Source: Paenibacillus silviterrae
Lineage (GTDB): Bacteria > Bacillota > Bacilli > Paenibacillales > NBRC-103111
DNA length: 64,000 bases
NCBI RefSeq assembly: GCF_030167925.1
Contig: NZ_JASKUT010000001.1
Coordinates: 1,674,001 to 1,738,000 of the forward strand
Direction: 5' to 3'
Shown: positions 1-8,518 of the stretch, piece after piece
Layout: each line of letters starts with the position of its first letter
Position numbering within the stretch: position 1 is the stretch's first letter
Notes under the pieces: model-generated
The model's input: only the letters and a program-made list of their open reading frames with translations
Told to the model about the DNA's origin: nothing
The model's database searches: none
Program-made: the position numbers and the translations under genes

Positions 1-952
1 TGCGGCTAAGCTCTCCCGTCCAATGCGTCACCGCCTCCTGATTATTACCTGCTACGGCACGGAGCAGATTATGCCGCTCCTCCATCGGAAGAGATGCTTC
101 CGTCCGCTCATCCGCGGAGAAATCAATTCCGTAAAACCGGCTTCGGTGTATCTGCAGATGCCGACGATACGCAAGAATGAGCTCCTGCAGCGTCGCAATG
201 CCTTCCACCGAGCTGATCTCACACTCCTTAGCGGCAATACCCCAGCACTCCCTTGCATAAGTCAGGAACAATCCTTCCGGAGCTTCTGAATGACTGGTAC
301 ATAACACCAATACCTCCCGTTCTCCGAGAGGGCACCATACCTCCGCCTCCGGCCATGCCCGTTCTATCCCAAGCTGGTCATCGCCTGCATGACGCAAAAG
401 CATGGATGCATAGGCAGAAGCCGACTGGGCGGGGAAAAGCGCCGATTGAAGCTCCGCCATGGCTTCTTGAGAAGCATTGCCTTCCAGACAAGGTCTAAGC
501 GATAGACCGAGCTGTACCGCCCGGGTGCGTTCACTGCTTTCGCGCCAGAGCTCGCGCTCAAGCCTTCCCCGGCGCTTTTCCAGCAGCGCCTCTTTCGCCT
601 CCAGCAGCACCTTCATCAAGGATTCGGGCTCCATGGTCGGCTTTAGAATATAATCGTGTGCGCCCAGCTTCATCGCCTGCTTGACATAATGAAAGTCATC
701 AAGACAGCTGAGCACCACCATCGCACCGTCAAACCGCTCCTCCTGGAGCTGCTTGATCAGCTCAAGGCCGTCCATCCGCGGCATCAAAATATCGGTGACG
801 ACAATATCCACGCCGTCTTCCTTCACCGCCTTGAGCGCTTCCGCGCCATCCTCCGCTTCACCGTGCCAGGAGAAGCCATGGGCTTCCCAATCCATCATCG
901 TCTTTAGCACCTGCCGGATGATGGGCTCATCGTCGACAATCAATACGTTCAT
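1..952 (-). CDS. YesN-family response regulator (partial, C-terminus outside window)
   Basis: The frame is open from the ATG at 952 to the left edge, so about 317 residues are visible and the gene is cut. The N-terminus is a clear receiver domain: acidic pocket VDDEP at residues 6-10, phospho-acceptor D54 in VVTDILMPRMDG, and conserved K104 in YILKP. The middle part is a poorly conserved linker, as in YesN-type regulators. The AraC-type helix-turn-helix these proteins carry would lie beyond position 1, so DNA binding is inferred from the family. The start codon overlaps the stop of the upstream YesM-type kinase (ATGA), so the two are translationally coupled and almost certainly cognate. Such pairs in Paenibacillus usually control nearby carbohydrate uptake genes; none is visible here. 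Confidence 0.85.
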   Translation of the reverse strand, partial: MNVLIVDDEPIIRQVLKTMMDWEAHGFSWHGEAEDGAEALKAVKEDGVDIVVTDILMPRMDGLELIKQLQEERFDGAMVVLSCLDDFHYVKQAMKLGAHDYILKPTMEPESLMKVLLEAKEALLEKRRGRLERELWRESSERTRAVQLGLSLRPCLEGNASQEAMAELQSALFPAQSASAYASMLLRHAGDDQLGIERAWPEAEVWCPLGEREVLVLCTSHSEAPEGLFLTYARECWGIAAKECEISSVEGIATLQELILAYRRHLQIHRSRFYGIDFSADERTEASLPMEERHNLLRAVAGNNQEAVTHWTGELSR

Positions 953-2670
953 GCGCGCTGCCCTCCGCTATGATGTACGGGAAGCGTTAAACGCACAAGC
1001 GTTCCCTCCCCCGGCTTACCGAATAAATGCATATGGTACCCGTTGCCGTAGTACAGCTTGATTTTCTCACGAATATGCCGAAGTCCGATGCCGCTCATTC
1101 GCTCGCGGACCCCGCTTGCGGCCCTGCCTCCCGCCGCTTCCTCCTGCCTGGGCTCGTTCAAGCCGATCCCGTTATCTTCCACCTCGCAGATCAGCAGCTC
1201 TCTTTCCGGCTCCACCCAGACCCGAATGGAGATGAGGCCGTCCTTCTTCGCGGGCTCAATCCCGTGCACAATCGCATTCTCCACTAGAGGCTGAAGCAGC
1301 ATGCAGGGCAGCAGACAATCGCTCGATAGAGGATCTACCTCGATACTCAGCTTGATCTTTTCCCCATAACGAAAGGTTTGTATATGCATATAATCACGGA
1401 GCAGCTCGACCTCTTCCCGAACCGTGATGAAATCGCCCTTCTTGCCGAGGCTCGCCTGCAGCAAGCGAACGAGTGCCGTTACGACTTCGCCGATTTGCGG
1501 CGTGCGGTGCATTTTGGCAACCCATTTTATCGTATTTAATGTATTGTATAAAAAATGCGGATTCAGCTGATATTTCAGCGCCTCCATCTCCGCTTCCTTC
1601 TTTAAGCCTTCCTCGCGCTTAACCTGCTTGATCAGCTCCTCCAAACGGTTCAGCATCTGATTGTAGCCTTCGCCAAGCTCGTTCAGCTCGCCGGCCTGTC
1701 TTCCGATCCAATAGGCCTTAAGATCTCCGAGTTCAGCCCGTTTCATGAGAATACGCAATCGCTCCAGTGGTCCGGCAAACCGCTTTTTATACAAAAACCA
1801 GCTTACTAAGAGCAGCAGCATGAAGCCCGCAGCGTAAATCGTCAGAGTCATATAGAGGAGCTTCCGTTCGTAAAAAGAAAACTGCGTAACCGCTTCCACT
1901 CTAGTGTACCATGCCACCTGCGGAACATCGAGCCTTTCGCGAAAGGCATACCGGCTTCCTTCCTGTACCAAACCCGTATCATAGTCGGCTGGAGTGATGA
2001 TGCGGGAGCCGATATCCTCCCGGTCCTCCGGATGACGGGAAAACAGCAGCGTTCCCTTCTCATCATATAACAGCAGACTGGAAATCGCCGGACCGTCGAA
2101 GATGTCCTGCAGCAGCATCCTCGTGTTCACCGAGAGCAGCAGCACCCCCTTCACCACGCCGGAGCCGCGATCCCACACCGGTGTTGCATGAATGAGCTCC
2201 GCCGCGCGGCTTTGCTCCCCTGGCTGCTGAACGGCTGGAAACAGAAGTCGCTCGTTTCTCGTCATCGCGGGAAAGGGTTGTGAGCTTAGCTGGACTCCTC
2301 CCGGATCAATGGGAGTACAGAAGACTCCGCTGTCTTGTGCCCGAATCAAGCAAAGCTCGTTCACATAACTGACGTCGCCTGCATAGCTGCGCAGCAAGGC
2401 GTCCAGCAGCTCCCTCGCCGGCTTGTCCTCCGTACTGCCGCCGCTCAGGGTAAAGCGCTGAACCGCGGTCTCGCCTGCGAGATGACGGGCTAGGAGATCC
2501 AGCTCACCTACCTTTTGCTCAATACGTGCATTGGTTTGCTTCTGCCAGGATTGAAGACTTTGCCGGGTATCCTGCAAGTGAGTCGACCTCATCAGCAGGT
2601 AGACGGCGCCGGTCGTAACGGTTAGGAGCAGGAGAAATGAAAGTCCGAGATATAGTAATAAGCGAAACAA
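949..2670 (-). CDS. YesM-family sensor histidine kinase
   Basis: Membrane sensor kinase of 573 residues. There is one N-terminal membrane segment (about residues 4-26), a long extracytoplasmic region, a second membrane segment (about 273-295) and a HAMP-like linker. The kinase core has the His_kinase motif LNPHFLYNTLNTIKW with the phospho-accepting histidine, followed by a GHKL ATPase domain (VENAIVHGIEP N-box, VEDNGIG G1 box). These are the hallmarks of the LytS/YesM class. The start is a TTG at 2670 preceded by GGGAGAGAG; no better ATG exists upstream. Its stop overlaps the start of the YesN-type regulator at 952 in the ATGA manner, giving a two-gene operon. The ligand cannot be told from sequence; most relatives respond to sugars. 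Confidence 0.93.
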   Translation of the reverse strand: MFRLLLYLGLSFLLLLTVTTGAVYLLMRSTHLQDTRQSLQSWQKQTNARIEQKVGELDLLARHLAGETAVQRFTLSGGSTEDKPARELLDALLRSYAGDVSYVNELCLIRAQDSGVFCTPIDPGGVQLSSQPFPAMTRNERLLFPAVQQPGEQSRAAELIHATPVWDRGSGVVKGVLLLSVNTRMLLQDIFDGPAISSLLLYDEKGTLLFSRHPEDREDIGSRIITPADYDTGLVQEGSRYAFRERLDVPQVAWYTRVEAVTQFSFYERKLLYMTLTIYAAGFMLLLLVSWFLYKKRFAGPLERLRILMKRAELGDLKAYWIGRQAGELNELGEGYNQMLNRLEELIKQVKREEGLKKEAEMEALKYQLNPHFLYNTLNTIKWVAKMHRTPQIGEVVTALVRLLQASLGKKGDFITVREEVELLRDYMHIQTFRYGEKIKLSIEVDPLSSDCLLPCMLLQPLVENAIVHGIEPAKKDGLISIRVWVEPERELLICEVEDNGIGLNEPRQEEAAGGRAASGVRERMSGIGLRHIREKIKLYYGNGYHMHLFGKPGEGTLVRLTLPVHHSGGQRA

Positions 2671-2709
2671 TGGCTCTCTCTCCCTGACCTCGAACGGTAG
2701 TATAGAAGA

Positions 2710-2742
2710 AAACCCGCGAGGCTTAGCAGCGCCTGCGGGTTT
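2710..2742 (-). terminator. Intrinsic terminator
   Basis: On the minus strand an AACCCGC arm pairs with GCGGGTT around a GC-rich loop and is followed by TTTTCTTCT. It lies just past the stop of the small gene at 2753 and ahead of the YesM kinase gene, so it separates the two transcription units. Confidence 0.8.
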
Positions 2743-2752
2743 CCGTTGTTCC

Positions 2753-3025
2753 TTACGGTGTTCCGGTTAAGCTCAGCGCCTGATCCGAGATCGGCACAAC
2801 GAATTTCGACATGCAATTGCACAGGAAATCCTTGCGGCAGATCGGGCAAGGCTCTTTCTCCATACGGTTAATGTGCGTTACTCTTGGCGGCTGTCCTTCC
2901 GAGCCGATTTCAAAAGTAAGACGGCAGACGGTACGGTCTTTTAGTTCGGCAACAACCTCGAACAATCCGTTTTTCGGATTATGACTCACAATTTTGGCAT
3001 CGACGACTTGTGGATTATATGCCAT
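2753..3025 (-). CDS. Small conserved hypothetical protein with Cys cluster
   Basis: A 90-residue protein with ATG start and a good ribosome binding site (GAGGTG) 7 bases ahead. The first half looks like a small beta-rich fold (AKIVSHNPKNGLFEVVAEL). The middle holds a compact cysteine cluster, CPICRKDFLCNC at about residues 60-71, which could bind zinc or another metal. I do not recognise a named family. It is followed by a strong terminator and probably transcribed alone. It may be a lineage-restricted Paenibacillus protein; function unknown. Confidence 0.7.
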   Translation of the reverse strand: MAYNPQVVDAKIVSHNPKNGLFEVVAELKDRTVCRLTFEIGSEGQPPRVTHINRMEKEPCPICRKDFLCNCMSKFVVPISDQALSLTGTP

Positions 3026-3098
3026 CTAACAGCACCTCTTTCAAATAATTGCCCGCAAGAACCTGCAGGGAAAGGTTGTAACTGAATGATAGCCTTTT

Positions 3099-3887
3099 TT
3101 ATCTGTCTCCGTCAAGCAAGTTGCCGAGTCCGCCCAGAATACTGCCCTCTTCCTTGCGGCCGCCCGGTCCTGCAGCGCTCAGGACGCGATCTGCCAGCCT
3201 GCTGAAGGGTAGCGATTGAATCCATACCCGACCGGGTCCGCGAAGCGTAGCGAAGAAGAGTCCTTCGCCTCCGAACAGCGCGGTTTTGACGCCCTTAACG
3301 AATTCGATATCGTAATCGACCTCTTGGGTCATCGCTACCAAGCAGCCTGTATCCACCCGGATCATTTCCCCAGGCTTCAGAACGCGCTCACAGATTGTAC
3401 CTCCGGCATGCACGAACGCAAGACCGTCGCCTTCGATTTTCTGCATGATGAAGCCTTCTCCGCCGAAGAAGCCCGCACCGAGCTTGCGCTGGAAGTCAAT
3501 GCCGATCGATACGCCTTTTGCTGCGCAAAGAAAGGAATCCTTCTGACAGATCAGCTTACCGCCAAGCACGGATAAATCCATAGGCAGGATTCGTCCCGGA
3601 TAAGGTGAAGCGAAGCTTACCCGTTCTTTACCGGAACCGCGATTGGTAAAGATGGTCATGAACAGGCTTTCCCCTGTAAGCAGCCGCTTGCCGGCACCAA
3701 ACAGCTTGCCCATGAGTCCCTTGCCTTGATCGCTGCCGTCGCCGAAGATCGTCTCCATCTGGATGCTCTGGTCCATCATCATCATGCTGCCCGCTTCCGC
3801 AATGACGCTCTCGCCCGGATCGAGCTCGATCTCCACATATTGCATCTCCGAACCATTAATTTGATAATCGATTTCATGTGCGTTCAT
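3099..3887 (-). CDS. AIM24 / TIGR00266 family protein
   Basis: A 262-residue protein that fits the AIM24/TIGR00266 family of beta-helical proteins. Typical features are the opening [19 protein letters not shown], repeated glycine-rich turns ([33 protein letters not shown]) and the VDTGCLVAM segment. The family is widespread in bacteria and the mitochondrial member affects membrane organisation, but the bacterial role is not established. GAGGAAG lies 12 bases before the ATG. It sits downstream of purT with only 21 bases between them and could be co-transcribed. The C-terminal 30 residues are a Gly/Glu-rich tail. Confidence 0.85.
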   Translation of the reverse strand: MNAHEIDYQINGSEMQYVEIELDPGESVIAEAGSMMMMDQSIQMETIFGDGSDQGKGLMGKLFGAGKRLLTGESLFMTIFTNRGSGKERVSFASPYPGRILPMDLSVLGGKLICQKDSFLCAAKGVSIGIDFQRKLGAGFFGGEGFIMQKIEGDGLAFVHAGGTICERVLKPGEMIRVDTGCLVAMTQEVDYDIEFVKGVKTALFGGEGLFFATLRGPGRVWIQSLPFSRLADRVLSAAGPGGRKEEGSILGGLGNLLDGDR

Positions 3888-3908
3888 CTTCGGTTTCTTC
3901 CTCTCGCC

Positions 3909-5084
3909 TTAATATTCGATATGAAGCAGGCCGGCCGCTTCCTTAGCCAACCGCCGCGCTTCCTCTACCGTCTCGCCCGAGCTGAGGGCGACGGCCATCC
4001 GGCGGCCCACCTTCGTCTCCGGCTTCCCGAAAACACGCACCTGTGTGTTAGGAAGCGCAAGCGCCTTCTCCACTCCGCCGATCCGGAATTGCTGCGCTTC
4101 CCGGTCCGCCTTCAGCGTGAAGGAAGCTCCCGGAGTCAGTAATCGAATGGACGGGATTGGGAACCCTAAAATGGCACGCACATGAAGCGCAAACTCCGAC
4201 AAGTCCTGTGACGCCATCGTCACCATTCCCGTGTCATGAGGCCGAGGGCTGACTTCGCTGAAATATACCTTGTCAGGCGCCAGGAACAGCTCCACACCAT
4301 AAATGCCTGCGCCTCCCAGCGCATCGGTAATCGTCTTGGCGATATGCTGCGCTTCGGCAATTTGTGCTTCACTCATTTCGTGAGGCTGCCACGATTCGAT
4401 GTAATCGCCGTCCTTCTGAATATGGCCGATCGGAGCACAATACGATGTACCGGACACGGAACGGACGGTAAGCAGAGTAATTTCGGAATCGAATCGAATG
4501 AATTCTTCTACGATAACACGAGCCTTCTTTGCCCGTCCGCCCTCCATGGCCAGGTTCCAGGAGGTATCCACATCCTCCGGAGTCCGGCATACGCTCTGCC
4601 CTTTCCCCGAGGAACTCATGATCGGTTTAATGACGCAGGGCGTGCCGATCTCCGCAACCGCTGACCTAAGCTCCTCCAAACTATCAGCGAACGCATAGCG
4701 GGCCGTAGGCAGTCCCAGCGTTTCCGAAGCAAGGCGGCGGATGCCTTCGCGGTCCATCGTCAGCCTTGCAGCCTGCGCCGTCGGTACGACGCGGTATCCT
4801 TCCGCCTCCAGCTCTACCAGCGTAGGCGTTGCAATCGCCTCGATTTCCGGCACGATCAAATCCGGCTTTTCCTTCTCAATGAGCTCGCGAAGAGCCGCAC
4901 CGTCAAGCATATTAATAACATAAGAACGATGCGCCACCTGCATGGCGGGAGCGTTCGCATAGCGGTCTACGGCGATTGTCTCAACGCCTAGGCGCTGCGC
5001 CTCGAGTATGACCTCCTTGCCCAGCTCGCCTGAGCCGAGTAACATCATTGTTTTCGCTTGTCCCGAGTAGGGAGATCCATACAT
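3909..5084 (-). CDS. purT: Formate-dependent phosphoribosylglycinamide formyltransferase
   Basis: PurT ligates formate to 5'-phosphoribosylglycinamide with ATP, the folate-independent route for the third step of de novo purine synthesis. From the chosen start the protein is 391 residues, the normal family length. It has an N-terminal nucleotide-fold segment ([13 protein letters not shown]), the ATP-grasp core ([15 protein letters not shown]) and the metal-binding stretch [18 protein letters not shown] chose the ATG at 5084 because TTGGAGGATTTCCTT precedes it at ideal spacing; the frame stays open upstream to an ATG at 5177, but that would add 31 residues with no homology. A near-consensus sigma-A promoter lies at 5158-5186. 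The gene is divergent from an HxlR regulator. Confidence 0.96.
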   Translation of the reverse strand: MYGSPYSGQAKTMMLLGSGELGKEVILEAQRLGVETIAVDRYANAPAMQVAHRSYVINMLDGAALRELIEKEKPDLIVPEIEAIATPTLVELEAEGYRVVPTAQAARLTMDREGIRRLASETLGLPTARYAFADSLEELRSAVAEIGTPCVIKPIMSSSGKGQSVCRTPEDVDTSWNLAMEGGRAKKARVIVEEFIRFDSEITLLTVRSVSGTSYCAPIGHIQKDGDYIESWQPHEMSEAQIAEAQHIAKTITDALGGAGIYGVELFLAPDKVYFSEVSPRPHDTGMVTMASQDLSEFALHVRAILGFPIPSIRLLTPGASFTLKADREAQQFRIGGVEKALALPNTQVRVFGKPETKVGRRMAVALSSGETVEEARRLAKEAAGLLHIEY

Positions 5085-5157
5085 AAGGAAATCCTCCAAA
5101 TCCATATAGTAATGATAGCTAGCCATTTGATCCTGCTTTCCAAGGGTGTCTAAGGTT

Positions 5158-5186
5158 GTTATACTGTAATCCGACAATTATTTCAA
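5158..5186 (-). promoter_or_regulatory. Predicted sigma-A promoter of purT
   Basis: Reading the minus strand, TTGAAA (5181-5186) and TATAAC (5158-5163) are separated by exactly 17 bases, about 75 bases ahead of the purT start. The promoter lies in the region shared with the divergent HxlR gene, so that regulator could affect purT, but no clear operator is visible. Confidence 0.7.
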
Positions 5187-5289
5187 CCAAAACCTTCCTC
5201 TTTGCCCGGATTACCTTGGGAAGAAACAAAAAGCTAACATAGATCATTAAAATATGATAAAATATAGGGAGAAAAAAGAGGTGATACCC

Positions 5290-5616
5290 ATGGCAGAACA
5301 ACCGCACCATCACCAAATGTGCCCGAAGTTCGAAGCCGCTTTCGAAATATTAGGCAAGCGCTGGACCGGTCTGATCATCCGTGCCCTGCTGGAGGGCCCT
5401 CGGCGGTTTAAAGATATTTCCGAGATGATACCCGGCATGAGCGATCGAATGCTTGCGGAGCGATTCAAAGAGCTGGAAGCGTGTGGACTGATCAGCAGAC
5501 ACGTATACCCCGAAACGCCGGTACGAATTGAATATGAGCTAACGGAGAAAGGTAAGGCTCTCCAGCCTGTAATGGAAGCTGTACAGCAATGGGGAGAATC
5601 GTGGGTTCAAAGATAA
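5290..5616 (+). CDS. HxlR-family transcriptional regulator
   Basis: A 108-residue winged-helix regulator. The HxlR signature is clear: CPKFEAAFEILGKRWTGLII at the N-terminus, then LLEGPRRFKDISEMIPGMSDRML (recognition region), LEACGLISRHVYPETPVRIEYELTEKG (wing) and LQPVMEAVQQWGE at the end. HxlR members are dimeric repressors or activators that often sense aldehydes, redox state or other small electrophiles. The ATG at 5290 is preceded by AGAGGTG; an in-frame ATG at 5254 lies in AT-rich DNA that looks like promoter sequence and has no ribosome binding site. The gene diverges from purT, which may or may not be its target. Confidence 0.93.
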   Translation: MAEQPHHHQMCPKFEAAFEILGKRWTGLIIRALLEGPRRFKDISEMIPGMSDRMLAERFKELEACGLISRHVYPETPVRIEYELTEKGKALQPVMEAVQQWGESWVQR

Positions 5617-5662
5617 TGAGGCAAGCAGTACCCGCACATGGATAGCCGCGCCATGGATACAC

Positions 5663-5932
5663 TTATTCATAGTGTACTGGTTCGGCTATCGTCGTTACCG
5701 GGTAATAATACATACGTTCACCGCAGGCAGGGCATTTCATCCTTGAACCTTGACGTTCCATGTCATTCAACATGAGTGCAAAAGAAAAAGACGACTCATG
5801 ATTAATCGTCTGAATGACATCCTTATGGTATACATAATCGCATTCCCGGTTACTGCAGCAGGCTCTTACTTTATAACAGCTGTTCATAGGAAGCATGCAC
5901 TCCTGTCCGGCATCATTGGGACGGGGCTTCAA
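5663..5932 (-). CDS. Small zinc-ribbon-like hypothetical protein
   Basis: Up to 89 residues. It has two cysteine pairs that look like a zinc ribbon: CCSNREC near residues 25-31 and CPACGERMYYYP near the C-terminus, separated by a segment with DVIQTINHESSF. The layout resembles short treble-clef or zinc-ribbon proteins but I do not recognise a named family. The N-terminus is uncertain: the ATG at 5932 gives the longest form, and internal methionines give 78 or 74 residues; none has a strong ribosome binding site. Function unknown. Confidence 0.55.
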   Translation of the reverse strand: MKPRPNDAGQECMLPMNSCYKVRACCSNRECDYVYHKDVIQTINHESSFSFALMLNDMERQGSRMKCPACGERMYYYPVTTIAEPVHYE

Positions 5933-6016
5933 AACCGTAAACCGTCCTGCCCACTAGGTTTGCCCGGACTGCCGCTGTTTTATTCACAAGCAAACAGGTA
6001 ACCATGCATTTCTATT

Positions 6017-6214
6017 TTAGCTTGCACAACGTGAAGAGGCTTTACGTTCTTCCTTCTGTCGTTTCATCGCTAGAAGAATAAGCTCGTCGAGCTCCATGCT
6101 CTTTCGGACAACCTCAGGATCGACCAAGGAGCAGCCTTGACCATTAACAAGCTGATCCAGATCATCTACGCAGGACTGAATGTGCTGCTGCAATTGGGGG
6201 GGTATGTACATCAT
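6017..6214 (-). CDS. Spo0E-like sporulation regulatory phosphatase
   Basis: A 65-residue helical protein. The segment VRKSMELDELILLAMKR fits the Spo0E-family signature S-x-x-L-D-x-L-I. Family members are small aspartyl-phosphate phosphatases that dephosphorylate the sporulation regulator Spo0A~P and delay sporulation. The first helix (QQHIQSCVDDLDQLVNG) and the C-terminal helix would form the two-helix hairpin seen in this family. AGGAGGAATC lies just before the ATG. It is divergent from the orphan OmpR-type regulator at 6383. Which response regulator it acts on is inferred from the family only. Confidence 0.78.
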   Translation of the reverse strand: MMYIPPQLQQHIQSCVDDLDQLVNGQGCSLVDPEVVRKSMELDELILLAMKRQKEERKASSRCAS

Positions 6215-6349
6215 ATAGATTCCTCCTGTGGTCGATACCGGGTTACGCTTGTCCTGTGCCCGATCTCTTATGATGCTTTCATTATGAAGGATAATCTTTC
6301 AATAACATTCAGCCGCTTATTGGATTTTCGTTAATTTTTTTGCGACGGT

Positions 6350-6367
6350 CCTAACATTTCCCTAACA
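6350..6367. promoter_or_regulatory. Tandem CTAACA repeat, candidate OmpR/PhoP-type operator
   Basis: CCTAACA occurs at 6350-6356 and again at 6361-6367, exactly 11 bases apart, giving CTAACA-N5-CTAACA directly ahead of the response-regulator start at 6383. Bacillus PhoP boxes are TT(A/T)ACA hexamers with the same 11-base period, so this may be an autoregulatory site. A third similar string, TAACATTC, lies near 6304. Inference only. Confidence 0.4.
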
Positions 6368-6382
6368 ATTGAGGTGGTCTCG

Positions 6383-7075
6383 GTGTCTAAAGTGCTGCTG
6401 ATTGAGGATGATCAGAGTGTTGTCGATTTGATTTCCATATATTTGTCGGAGGAACAATTTTTGGTTTTCAGTGCGGCCGACGGACAACAAGGCAAACGAT
6501 TGTTTCAGGAGCTTCAGCCGGATGTGGTTATCCTCGATATTATGCTTCCGGATGCCAATGGGATTGATCTATGCAAGGAATTTCGCTTGGTATCAGAGGT
6601 GCCGATCATGATCGTTTCCGCCAAAAATGAAGTTTCCGAGCGGGTAAACGCCCTCATGGTCGGAGCGGACGATTATTTATGCAAGCCGTTTAGCATGCGC
6701 GAGCTGGCAGCCAGGACGACCGCTCTTCTCCGTCGTTCTTCGATGAGACAGCCGTACGGCGGACAAGCCGCGGAGACTCCCGAGAAAGCAAAGGATATCA
6801 TGCTGGACCTGGAGAAGCGTTGTATTTACGTTCACGGCAAGCCGGTGGAAACGACGTTCTCCGAGTTCGAAATTATGAAAAGCTTCTGGATCCATCCAGG
6901 CAAAGTGTACTCCCGTGAGGAGCTATTGAACAATATCCGAGGCATCGATTCTTTCGTTACGGAGCGCTCGGTTGACGTGCATATTACGAACCTCCGCAAA
7001 AAAATGGAAGCCGACCCGAAGGAGCCTAAACATATCAAAACCGTATGGGGCGTCGGTTATAAATTCGAGGTATAA
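6383..7075 (+). CDS. OmpR/PhoB-family response regulator (orphan)
   Basis: A 230-residue two-domain regulator. The receiver domain starts KVLLIEDDQSVVDLI, with phospho-acceptor aspartate in VVILDIMLPDANG and the conserved lysine in YLCKPFSMREL. The C-terminal winged helix has EFEIMKSFWIHPGKVYSREELL and RSVDVHITNLRKKMEADP, typical of OmpR/PhoB, and ends IKTVWGVGYKFEV. I prefer the GTG at 6383, with GAGGTGG at correct distance; the in-frame GTG at 6374 lies inside that ribosome binding site. No sensor kinase is adjacent, so the signal source is unknown. A pair of 11-base-spaced repeats just upstream could be its own operator. A hairpin terminator follows the stop. Confidence 0.92.
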   Translation: MSKVLLIEDDQSVVDLISIYLSEEQFLVFSAADGQQGKRLFQELQPDVVILDIMLPDANGIDLCKEFRLVSEVPIMIVSAKNEVSERVNALMVGADDYLCKPFSMRELAARTTALLRRSSMRQPYGGQAAETPEKAKDIMLDLEKRCIYVHGKPVETTFSEFEIMKSFWIHPGKVYSREELLNNIRGIDSFVTERSVDVHITNLRKKMEADPKEPKHIKTVWGVGYKFEV

Positions 7076-7092
7076 GCTATCGGAAGAGATGA

Positions 7093-7142
7093 AAACTCCC
7101 TCAGCCCTTATGTGAAGTGCATACAGGCCAAGGGAGTTTTTT
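7093..7142 (+). terminator. Bidirectional terminator
   Basis: AACTCCCT and AGGGAGTT form the stem, with a run of seven T on the plus strand and TTTT on the minus strand. It serves the response regulator on the plus strand and the lipoprotein gene that ends at 7142 on the minus strand. Confidence 0.82.
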
Positions 7143-7867
7143 TAACGTTCAGGAAAAGCGTATTGAACCATCGTATTAAACTCATTCACATAGTTCTGGA
7201 ACGTGCCGCGTTCCTGCTCTTCCTTCGCGTAGAAGCGGAGGCGCTGAACAAAGTTCGCATTGGAGGTCGCAAACACTCGCTGACGATCAGGCATCGCCTT
7301 AAGCACCTCCATTTTGATGCGATCCTGCAGCGAATAGGTCATCCCGTTCGGGTCATACCAATTGATCTTCTGCGTTCCCAGCGCCCCATCCGCACCAAAG
7401 AGACTGACGCCTCCTTTATCCGTTACCTGATAGGCCATAAGCTCGGGGTTGGCTTGATGGTCCGGGTTTTGCCCGTCCAATACCGCCGCCACGTACGCAT
7501 TGGTTTCGGTTAGCAGTACGATGGTGGATTGAATCCCGGGCAATTGGTTCAACCGTGCCGCCAATTGGGGATCAAAGCGTAATTTCTTCGTCAAATGGAC
7601 GTTATTGTAGTCGAGCGCGGCCCAGCCGCGGTATTCCTCGCCCTGCCCTCTTTGCTGATCCTTGACCCACTTTTCTTTCACGCCCAGCGAATTATCTTCG
7701 TTATTTCGGCTATCTCGGTCATAGAGCGCATGAGTGCGCCGATCCTCCGCTCCTCCCCCGGGACTTGTGTCCCCCGGTTGGCTGTGACCGCAAGCAGTGA
7801 CAGCCGCTATACACCCTGCGATGACGCCCATCCGTATCCAACGCCATGCTCCATTCGATTGGTTCAT
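7142..7867 (-). CDS. YhcN/YlaJ-family sporulation lipoprotein
   Basis: A 241-residue lipoprotein: basic N-terminus, hydrophobic stretch (MGVIAGCIAAVTAC) and a lipobox ending at Cys26, followed by a Gly/Ser-rich spacer. The C-terminal half matches the YhcN/YlaJ family: LNQLPGIQSTIVLLTETNAYVAAVL, then a helix that includes IKMEVLKAMPDRQRVFATSN. Members are made in the forespore or found in the spore inner membrane and contribute to germination or outgrowth. GGAGGG precedes the ATG. It is monocistronic, ending in a shared terminator. Confidence 0.85.
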   Translation of the reverse strand: MNQSNGAWRWIRMGVIAGCIAAVTACGHSQPGDTSPGGGAEDRRTHALYDRDSRNNEDNSLGVKEKWVKDQQRGQGEEYRGWAALDYNNVHLTKKLRFDPQLAARLNQLPGIQSTIVLLTETNAYVAAVLDGQNPDHQANPELMAYQVTDKGGVSLFGADGALGTQKINWYDPNGMTYSLQDRIKMEVLKAMPDRQRVFATSNANFVQRLRFYAKEEQERGTFQNYVNEFNTMVQYAFPER

Positions 7868-7949
7868 GCTGCAAGTCCCTCCTGTCTGCTAATGGAACAT
7901 CTCTTCATTAGGATGAATCACCGGCGAAGAAATCATGCGGACCCTTAAC

Positions 7950-7992
7950 AAAAAAGGGCTTGCCCTCGGCCTAACGGCCAAAAGACAAACCC
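7950..7992 (-). terminator. Intrinsic terminator
   Basis: On the minus strand GGGTTTG pairs with CAAGCCC and encloses a second small hairpin (GGCC...GGCC), followed by TTTTTTG. It ends the transcript of the gene at 8007-8492. Confidence 0.75.
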
Positions 7993-8006
7993 ATAGATGT
8001 AATGTC

Positions 8007-8492
8007 CTATTCCTTCTCGGGAGGATCAAACGATTCCAGCAGCTTGCGCAGTGCTTCCTCCGACCGTTCGCCGGACTGCTTGAACCGCTGCAGCTCTTCG
8101 ACGATCGAACGTCCCACAATTTCACTCTCGTCTTGGTCGTTCATGTAGGAAGGGTCAAACCAGACATAGTCTCCCTCCGGACCGTTGCGCAGAAAAGCAT
8201 GATCCCAGAAGTCGGGATATGAGTATGGCTGCTCTCCAAACATCATACCCAGCACAGCATCGCTGTCCAAAGGCATCAGGTGGTGGAACACTTCCTCCTC
8301 CCCTGCCCCCGGTCCTATAGCTGCCAGATTTCTGTGAACGTATGCGTAATGCAAATAATGCTCGCCGGTATCGGAATCTTTCGATATTTCATAAAGCTCC
8401 AGCTCGTCCTGACGAAGCTCGTGAACGGTGGATATCCTCTGCTGAAGCAGCTCCGACGGCACCCGTGTCATTTCCTTAAACGAATCGCTCAT
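8007..8492 (-). CDS. Hypothetical protein, acidic, 161 residues
   Basis: I do not recognise a named family. The protein is acidic and soluble, with no signal peptide or membrane segment. The central part has aromatic and acidic stretches (YSYPDFWDHAFLRNG, GDYVWFDPSYMNDQDESE) and the C-terminus is a charged helix. A good ribosome binding site, AGGAGG, lies about 12 bases before the ATG. The gene is 26 bases downstream of the TRIC-type channel gene and may share its transcript; a terminator follows. Confidence 0.65.
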   Translation of the reverse strand: MSDSFKEMTRVPSELLQQRISTVHELRQDELELYEISKDSDTGEHYLHYAYVHRNLAAIGPGAGEEEVFHHLMPLDSDAVLGMMFGEQPYSYPDFWDHAFLRNGPEGDYVWFDPSYMNDQDESEIVGRSIVEELQRFKQSGERSEEALRKLLESFDPPEKE

Positions 8493-8518
8493 TGTCGCAT
8501 TGAGCCTCCTGTCGGGAT

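Noticed and set aside
1-952. Several short open frames on both strands that could suggest a broken gene at the left edge
   Set aside because: The minus-strand frame from 952 is open to position 1 and gives a clean receiver domain; the short frames are shadows.
5085-5289. A purine riboswitch ahead of purT
   Set aside because: I see only a promoter and AT-rich DNA; no conserved purine aptamer core could be traced by eye.
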